Below, in pieces: positions 36,350 through 45,000 of a DNA stretch of 45,000 nucleotides. The stretch comes from Chrysomallon squamiferum (Eukaryota; Mollusca; Gastropoda; Neomphalida; Peltospiridae), in contig CM022678.1 of the NCBI GenBank assembly GCA_012295275.1, forward strand, positions 5,611,059-5,656,058. The letters are read 5' to 3'. A program made the translations under genes and the position numbers. The notes beneath the pieces are model-generated. The model was not told the origin of the DNA, searched no databases, and was given only the letters and a program-made list of their open reading frames with translations. How positions within the stretch are numbered: position 1 is the stretch's first letter; every line of letters begins with the position of its first letter.

Positions 36350-37394
36350 TATGAAAAGAAATAAATTCAAGAAAATATAATACCAACGACTATATATATA
36401 TATATATATAAAACATCAGTAATAATAATAATGAATGAATAAATGAATTAATATATTAATTACTATAGCAAAAAGTAAATAAATGAAAATTCATGATAGA
36501 GAAATTCTTATACTAAATATCTCCCAGTGAGACTAAGAAATATATAAATAAATTAATTAATTTAAACAAAAAAAAATAAACAATTTCTCTTCAAAGTTAA
36601 ACGTACGTCATTAATAACAATTTCATCAAATCCTAGAACGCGTTACAGATAATTAAAGAAATGATGGTTAACAACGACAACGACAAATATTTTACATTTT
36701 TCTTTTTTCTTTTTCGTTACAACTACATCAACAAACAACATTTTTCTCCGCCTTTGTAAATCTCACGCTTTTTTTTTTTTTTTTTTTTTTTTTTCGACTT
36801 TATTAATCATTCCGCTATCGGAAAACAATGACAGTTACAACTTTATATTTCCCATTTGCCACCCACCGGAAACAATGGCTTGTCCGCGGAGAGAAATGTG
36901 TCCATCTCGACTTAATTTAAGAGAAACACTTGTGGACTGGAAACACCAGACATGTCTAAAAGTTGAACTCGGACAATGGTTTCGGACCAGTGCCACGAGA
37001 AGTTTTATGTTTGGCTCGGACGCGGAATCGTTTCATTGTTTATGACGTGCGTCTGTCTGTCTGGGTGTTGGCGAGTTTAATTTCAATTAGTTTTAAATGT
37101 CACAAACGAAAGTAAATTAAGCAAGGCTTTCGAGGGGGGGGGGTTGGCCCACGACAGGCGTGCTAGAAATGTGATGCGTATGAATGTCGTAGGAAATGTA
37201 AACAAAAAAAATGAAGTCTCTCTTTCTCTCTGTTTGCAGCTATTTTCGTAGTTAATTTCATACATTCCACATTTCTTGAGTTTGAATTTGAAATTCATAA
37301 AATGTAGTCAGCAGAATAAATCAGTTAAATATCTGAATACATGAAAGGCGTGCTTGAACGTAGATTAACGAAACCGTAAGGGACGAATTAAAAT

Positions 37395-37425
<31 letters not shown>

Positions 37426-37680
37426 TATTTTAGTTTAATTTTTAATCTCAAATTCAAACGTTAGTTGCCAGGACTGACACACCTTAATTTTGTTAAGCTT
37501 AAATTTTAATTCATAAAACGTAAATGTCAAAGACATAATTATATACGAATTGTTTATCTGTTTCTATTTATTTCAGAATGATACACGTTATTAATGTTAG
37601 CTTCCATAAGCGACTTTTAATGATAAATGGAGAAAGAAAAAACTAGTTAGAAACAGATGAATACAAACACTGGCACATAA

Positions 37681-37855
<175 letters not shown>

Positions 37856-38404
37856 ATAATATATGAAGTACATATGTATGTAATAAATACAATAACATCT
37901 ACAGATACAAATATTAACAGAACATCAATTAACGATAAATAAGAGATAACATGATAATTTTATCAAACATGACTTTTCCCTACTTTTTTGTTCGCAAGTT
38001 TTTTTTATTTTTTTTTTTTCGATTATTGTTTTTTCTATTTCTATTTATTTTATTTATTTATTTATTTATTTATTTTATTTATTTTAATTTTATTATTACT
38101 GTTATTATTTTGTATAATTTCTTTAAAGAAAACGATAATTTCTTGTTATAAATTTATAGTGAATCAATTTTATGAGAAAAATTACAATAGGATGATGATG
38201 ATGATGATGATGATAATATAATCATCAAGACGACGATGATGATGATGACGGCTACCATGACGGCTAAATATTTATTCATTTAAATATTTCGTTTAATTTT
38301 AGATTACATTATTATTTTCCAAAAGTATTTTATTTTGTTATCTGTTCCTTTTATAATATTTCATTTTATTATATTTTACTTCTCCAAACACAAAAGTATT
38401 ACAT

Positions 38405-38414
38405 TTCGTCCATT

Positions 38415-38449
<35 letters not shown>

Positions 38450-38698
38450 TGTATATATATATTTATTTATTTATTTATTTATTGTTTATTTATTTATTTA
38501 TTTATTTAATGATTTATTTATTTATTTATTTAATGATTTATTTATTCATTTATTTATGTACATATTTAATTATTGATTTATTTACTTATTTATTTATTTA
38601 TTTATCTACTTATTTATTTATTTATTTATTTATATATTTATTTACTTATTTATTTATTTATTTATTTACTTATTTATTTATTTATATATTTATTTATT

Positions 38699-38741
<43 letters not shown>

Positions 38742-38790
38742 TGTACATATTTAATTAATTATTTATTTACTTACTAACTTACTTATTTTA
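38405..38790 (+). repeat. (TTTA)n field with ACTT and ATGA variants
   Basis: About 390 bp of TTTA-like tetranucleotides; interruptions such as TTTAATGATTTA recur, indicating local duplication of interrupted units. A shorter relative lies at 40600-40790. Confidence 0.93.
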
Positions 38791-39595
38791 TATACAATTT
38801 TATTTCTCATTTACCATTTTACCTCTACTCTCCTTTTGTCTCTCTCATCGTTTTTCAAAAACTTCTTCTTACGATTATGAAACCCACATGAAACAAAAAA
38901 ACCAGCGAGAAATCCCTGGCTCAACATCCGAACAGCAAACAGGCAGGCACGCAACAAAGCCACAATCTCTGTGAAAATTTTTATTATCATGAAAAGCACA
39001 CAGATTTAGATTGTAGCAGCGGCATATTGAAAGGTCGCGAGATAAACGGACTAATTCCTTCGACCAGTAAATAACAGAGGTATTACACGCCGAACGGAAC
39101 CTAATGCAGGTAAGTGGCCGCGTTGCAGGTGAGAATTATGACGTAGGGTGGCGCGGTCAAAACGACGTCCAGAAGCGCGTCTTTTAAATGTTAAAAGTTG
39201 TCACGTGTTAAAGGTGGCCGGTCGGTCGCGTGCGTTTTGGCGCCAATTGTTTTTTTTTCTGTGTGGAAAAATCTGCGAATCTGTTTAATGGGTCGCTTTG
39301 TTTTTTTTTTTTTTTTTTTCTTTCTTTCTTTTTCTGTTTTTTAATGAATGAAACACACAGAGAAAAAGTTCAGGGATATATATATATATATATATACAAA
39401 TAATGGCTAATTTAAAAAAATGTGACGAAGAGAGCAATAAATAAAGAAACCGAATAGAAAGAAAAAAATGAAACAGAGAAATAAAAATGGATGGATAAAT
39501 GAATGGATGGATGTATATAGAAAGAAACAAAGACAGTAAGATAATATTGGTCGAATAGATGGATGAACGGAAAGACGGACAGAGAGACAGACAGT

Positions 39596-39900
<305 letters not shown>

Positions 39901-40869
39901 CTGGCAGAGTTGGGCAATATTGAAATAAGTTATGAAACGGTAACGTTATAAACATAAAAACCACTGCGATTCACAGATTACTAATTAACGCAACGCAAAA
40001 AAAAAAAATCAAAAATCTAATCTGCCATTCAGCAAACAGCTAAATTAACAGTTTACGTTATAATTACTTTGAAAACTTCGCGCACGAGGCTCGAAATTTG
40101 GAGTATGTGAAAATGGCATAATTGAAATTTGTGCTAACAACCCCTGGAAGAAACAGACCCTCTGAAAGAATGCCAGAAATTTCGGATCTGGCAAACTGGT
40201 CTTCCCAGTGCCCGCAATGATTTTGGGGGCGCTTCAGTCGCAACGAGGCGGAACGCACGAGGATCTGGCGCGCGCAATGTGTGTGGCAGTTCTCTCTATC
40301 GTCTGCTCCATTGAATTTGGATTTTATAAACTTTTTTTTTCTTCTTTCTTTTTTGTATGTTTCTTTCTTTCTAGGTTTTTTTTTTTTTTTTTTTTATTTT
40401 TTATTTTTTTTTTTTTTTTTTTTATTTTTATTTTTTTGTCTTGAATGAATGAATAAAAAAAAAAAAAAAGTCCTATTGTCGGAGCGGTATCAGTTAAAAG
40501 TGCTGTTTCATTTTGTTAATCTGGTTTATCGTTTTTCTTTGATATGTGTATCGAAATCGTAGAGGTTTTTTTTTTTTTTTCATTTCTTTTCTTTCTCTCC
40601 TTGTTTATTTATTTATTCATTCATTCATCCATTTGTTCATTGATATATTTATTTATTTATTTATATATTTATTTATTTATTTATTTATTTATTTGTTTCT
40701 TTGTTTGTTTTACATTTTTGTTTGTTTGTTTATTATTTATTTATTCATTCATTCATTCATTCATTTATTCATATATATTTATTTATTATTATTTTTTTTA
40801 ATTTATGATTACTATCATTACTAATAGTAATAGTAGCAGCAACTGAAGTATTAATTTAATGAATTCAAT

Positions 40870-41510
40870 AATTTAAGTAACATTTTGCTTGATATTACTT
40901 AATTTCAGTTTAATTTGTTTTACATTACTTACAATTAATTTATGATACGTTACATGACATTATTTTATTTTATATGTTTTCTCTTCTTTTTTAACGTTGC
41001 GTTGCATTATTTTGTTTTTCATTTTACGCAGCATTACATTGTTATTTTTATTTTTTATTTTACGTTACATTAAGTTATTTTATTACAGATTATATAACAT
41101 TATTTTATTTTATGTTAAATTACGTTTTTCCTTGCATTACGTTCTTTTATTTTCAGTCACATCAAATAAATTTATTTTGCGCTACTTTACGTTATTTTAT
41201 TTTATGTTGCATTACGTTATTTTATTTTAAGTTAAGTTTATTTCATTTTGCGATGGATTACGATGTTTTATTGTACATTACTTTACGTTATATATTTTAT
41301 GTTCCATTACGTTATTTTACTTTACGTTACTTTACGTTATATATTTTATGTTGCATTACGTTATTTTATTTTACTTTACGTTACATTTCGTTATTTTTAT
41401 TTTACGTTATGTCAAATTATTTTATTTTACGTTACATTTCGTTATTTTATTTTACGCTACATTATCTTATTTTATTTTACGTTACATTTTGCTGCCTTAT
41501 TATATATCAC
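40870..41510 (+). repeat. Degenerate TTACGTTATTTTATTTTA minisatellite
   Basis: Units built from CATTACGTTA and TTTTATTTTA alternate for about 640 bp with a period near 30 bp; 41280-41470 is the most regular part. It shares the TTACGTTA core with the array at 3110-3660. Confidence 0.8.
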
Positions 41511-42131
41511 ATCACAATTTTCTTTTTAAAAAAAATTAAATACGAACAGTACAATCAGCCAAAATTAAAACAAAAAAACGGCCAAACAAAAACATTTTAA
41601 AAAAAAACCAGCAAAAACAAACAGCAGAACGATAACAAAAACAAACAAAAAAATCCCAAACTGAATGAAAACGAGAAAAACAAAAACTAGAGTTTAAAAA
41701 AAAAAAAAAAAAAACTGTTATAAAATTTAACACACAGTGCATGTGAGATATGTAAGATTTTTCTATATCAGCGGTTTTAAAGAGCCGTGTCAAATAATTA
41801 CATTAGTAATCAGAAAACACGATACTCTACTCACTTTTTTATCTCCTGTGATTACAAAAACATGCACCGGTGTTCCGTCTTACAAAAGTATATAAAAATG
41901 TAATTTTCGTATGCGAGTAATAATTTTTTTCACATTATGTAATACGAATGTATGTATGTATGTATGTATGTATTTGTGAGTGGCGGTTTGATATGCATGT
42001 GTATGTATGCATGGATGAAGGTGTATGTGTTTATATATGCATACATAGATATGTGTGTGCGTGTGTGTGTGTGTGTGTGTATGTATATATATATAGCGTA
42101 TAGGCTTTGGACAGAGAAAAATCATAATAAC

Positions 42132-42186
<55 letters not shown>

Positions 42187-43764
42187 TATATTATTATTAT
42201 TAAACAAAATGATAACAGTAAATATATATAGATAGATATATAGATAGATAGATAGATAGATAGATAAATAAATAAATTAATAAGTAAATAAATAAATAAA
42301 TAAAAGTAATACGTTTCAAAATACCATCAAGTCGTATATTTAAAATTCTTAGCTATTGATAACAAAGATAAATCTATAATGAAATAAGCCTGTTTAATCT
42401 CTAAGACGAAAATTTATTCATATATTGCGTTTCATTTTATTATTAAGATAAGCAATATGCGACGGCTGCATAAAAATCACATAAATTTTTATCAAATGAT
42501 ATATTCCTTCACTATATTAAAGTTAGCATAAGAAATACTATATTTTAATATTATGTTAAAATAACAGAATACTGTATCAGTATGTTAAAAATAACTAAAT
42601 ATTATACATCATGAAACTTCATTTAATTATATTTATTTTTTTTTTTCTTTTAGAATAATGATATATTAATATTAAAATTGAAATAACCAGTAATAAGTTT
42701 TATACGAAATGCACAGTCCATTTTTCATTAATTTTAAATTAATAATATAAATAACGCGTTCTTTATACCAAAAAATATAAAATAATTATCATCGTAGTTA
42801 ACGGCGGTTCGTTTCAGGATTACAAAAAGAAAACTTTAAAAAACCAACCTGCAGTTTAGTATCGCTTCTTGGTGAAAAAAAGGCGGGAAAAGCAACGGAT
42901 AGTACTATAGTGCAGCCTGACAACGGCGGGTGGGTTTCCAGTTGAACCTGCTACGGAAGATGAGGTAACCGTTCTTATCAGGCGTCAGAAAGCCAGTGGA
43001 TGTATTACGTAATATCTTGATAAAATTTTTGCACAAATTGATACTGCTTACATGGTTCTAAGGCACCAAGGTTCGCTATCTCGAGCACAATTATTCTCTA
43101 AAAGCCCGTTTGTTGGGCTGAAATAAGAGTTAGGACGAGGGACGACATTAAGGGGATTTGGTTACGAGGAGTTTGCAATTACGTCACGTCGTTGTGTTTG
43201 GTTGCTAAGTTGTAATATTACGTCATAGAAGTTCATTGTTGGTATGGAAACTGGAGAATGTAATAATTTATAGTACTTTGTTTGAAAACTGCGTAACAGG
43301 TTTTTAATGAGCGGATTGTAATTTTTGAATTTATGAAATATTTGTTTTAATGACGATGGTGGTAATCGTGAAGATGATGATGAAGATGATGATGATGATT
43401 GTGATGACAGTGATTATACTGAAAGTATTTTAATTCTAATCAGACTCATAATCGAGACAGAACTGATTATGATTATCAATTAGGAAGAAGATAAATAATT
43501 AATATCTATACATGAATTTTTTTTTTAAACTGTGAAGAACCCACTTACTATAATGAGATTACAAATCGCTAGAATGAATTTTTAAATAGAGGCATACATA
43601 ACTTGCTTATTCTACTTTCATTTCAAATATTTAATATATCTTAAGTGACCTTTCTATACGAAATATCAGTGTGACGGAAAGACAAAACGTGTTAGTGTGC
43701 AAACGTATGACTATATGCACCCATCTGAATAGAAGAAAGAGTGAATAGTTAAACAAAGAGAAAT

Positions 43765-44025
<261 letters not shown>

Positions 44026-44344
44026 AAACAATTGATCAAAAAGTTCACGAAGAAATTTTTTTTTTCTTTTTTTTTTTTTACCCATTTCCGGAGTAAAGCG
44101 TTACCATAAAAAGGTTTAAAACAAACAAAAAAAGAGAGAAAAAACGAAGAAGCCCACGACGAATACTCGAATCATTTCGAGACAGTTTCTCACCTGCGTT
44201 TGCTTGTTTGTCAGAGTCTCTCTCTCAGATACATTATCTTCAAGTGGCCGGTTGATTTTATCCGGGTCGCAGTTGTACAGATAGTCGTATTTGTTCAACG
44301 ATAATGAATGATCTTTGGTCAGGACGTACAATTGTTTGTCAGGA

Positions 44345-44490
44345 CTACTGGCGGGGTCTGTCAGCTGATAAGGCGCTGACCTCCAACAGCGGAGTCTTTC
44401 ACCGTCATCTACGCTGACGAAATTGACGTGTCATTGTTTGTGAAGACTCGAACGTACTCGGGATCGAATCTTCAGTACCGATGAGTTTTC
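44345..44490 (+). repeat. Possible second tRNA-like / SINE-like fragment
   Basis: TCAGCTGATAAGGCGCTGAC at 44361 resembles the D-arm and anticodon arm of several tRNAs, and GGATCGAATCT at 44461 resembles a B box. The spacing (about 100 bp) is too long for a tRNA. Weak evidence. Confidence 0.25.
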
Positions 44491-45000
44491 GTTTATATTA
44501 TGTTAATTTGTATACGAAATAATTCTCATCAAAAAAGCTAGTTCTATGTTTGACCGAAAAATCACAGTCAAAATATTTGTGATGTTATATTTTTGTTTCG
44601 GCGCCGTAATCATTACTATCATAAAATCATGACCTCGTCATCATCGTCACCAACATCAGCGTTATGAAGTCATCGTCATCATCATCATTAATATTTTTGC
44701 AATATTGCTACTAGTATCTTATTCCTACTGCTACTGCTATTTCTGTCCTAACCATAATTCAACTTGATTCAAATTACGAAACATTATTATTAATTCTATG
44801 CTTAATAATTGTTTACTACTACTACATCATCATCTTTACATCACCATCATGACTATGTTAGCATCATCATTCTCGTCAACAGTCTTCATTACAGCTTCCT
44901 GTATCGAAATTCTTTCGTGATAATAATTTGGGAAGCTAAAATAATTTTGGCCAGTGATTAGATAATTTCATTATACGATTCACAAACATGTGTACGTATT

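Overview
The window is animal nuclear DNA carrying one recognisable protein-coding gene: a GATA transcription factor of the GATA1/2/3 class, on the minus strand, with five coding exons between 29443 and 6454. The exon phases fit without forcing. Joined exons total 1584 nt and encode 527 residues. The protein has the N-terminal VEVFFNHLE motif of this class, two C-X2-C-X17-C-X2-C GATA fingers 29 residues apart, a basic tail after the second finger, and a Ser/Thr-rich C-terminus. I found no other convincing protein-coding gene.

The sequence is very AT-rich and packed with microsatellites: (GA)n up to about 200 bp, (AAT)n, (TTTA)n, (GATA)n, (TA)n and homopolymers up to about 65 nt. It also has several degenerate minisatellites and a tRNA-like, SINE-like element. 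With one intron-rich GATA1/2/3-class gene, this suggests a lophotrochozoan, probably a mollusc and possibly a cephalopod. The species is inference, not proof.

Layout: 1-6453 is downstream flank with a tRNA-like element near 1117, CGTTAC-type degenerate repeats at 3110-3660 and the 3' UTR. Exon 5 (finish of the protein) is 6454-6773, exon 4 (basic tail) 9669-9771, exon 3 (C-finger) 10510-10635, exon 2 (N-finger) 17027-17199 and exon 1 (N-terminal region) 28582-29443. Introns 1 and 2 are long (11.4 and 6.4 kb) and alternate repeat tracts with islands of balanced composition that may be regulatory. 29466-45000 is upstream flank of the same character; the transcription start was not located.

The most unusual observation is in intron 2. 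A tandem array of about 12-14 units starts exactly at the exon 3 splice acceptor, and each unit carries a copy of that acceptor (candidate branch site, pyrimidine tract, TTTTTCAG). It looks as if the 3' splice site itself was amplified. A second signal is the 8-bp palindrome TGACGTCA: 11 perfect copies in the window, five within 433 bp covering the last exon and 3' UTR, three of them in the same reading frame.
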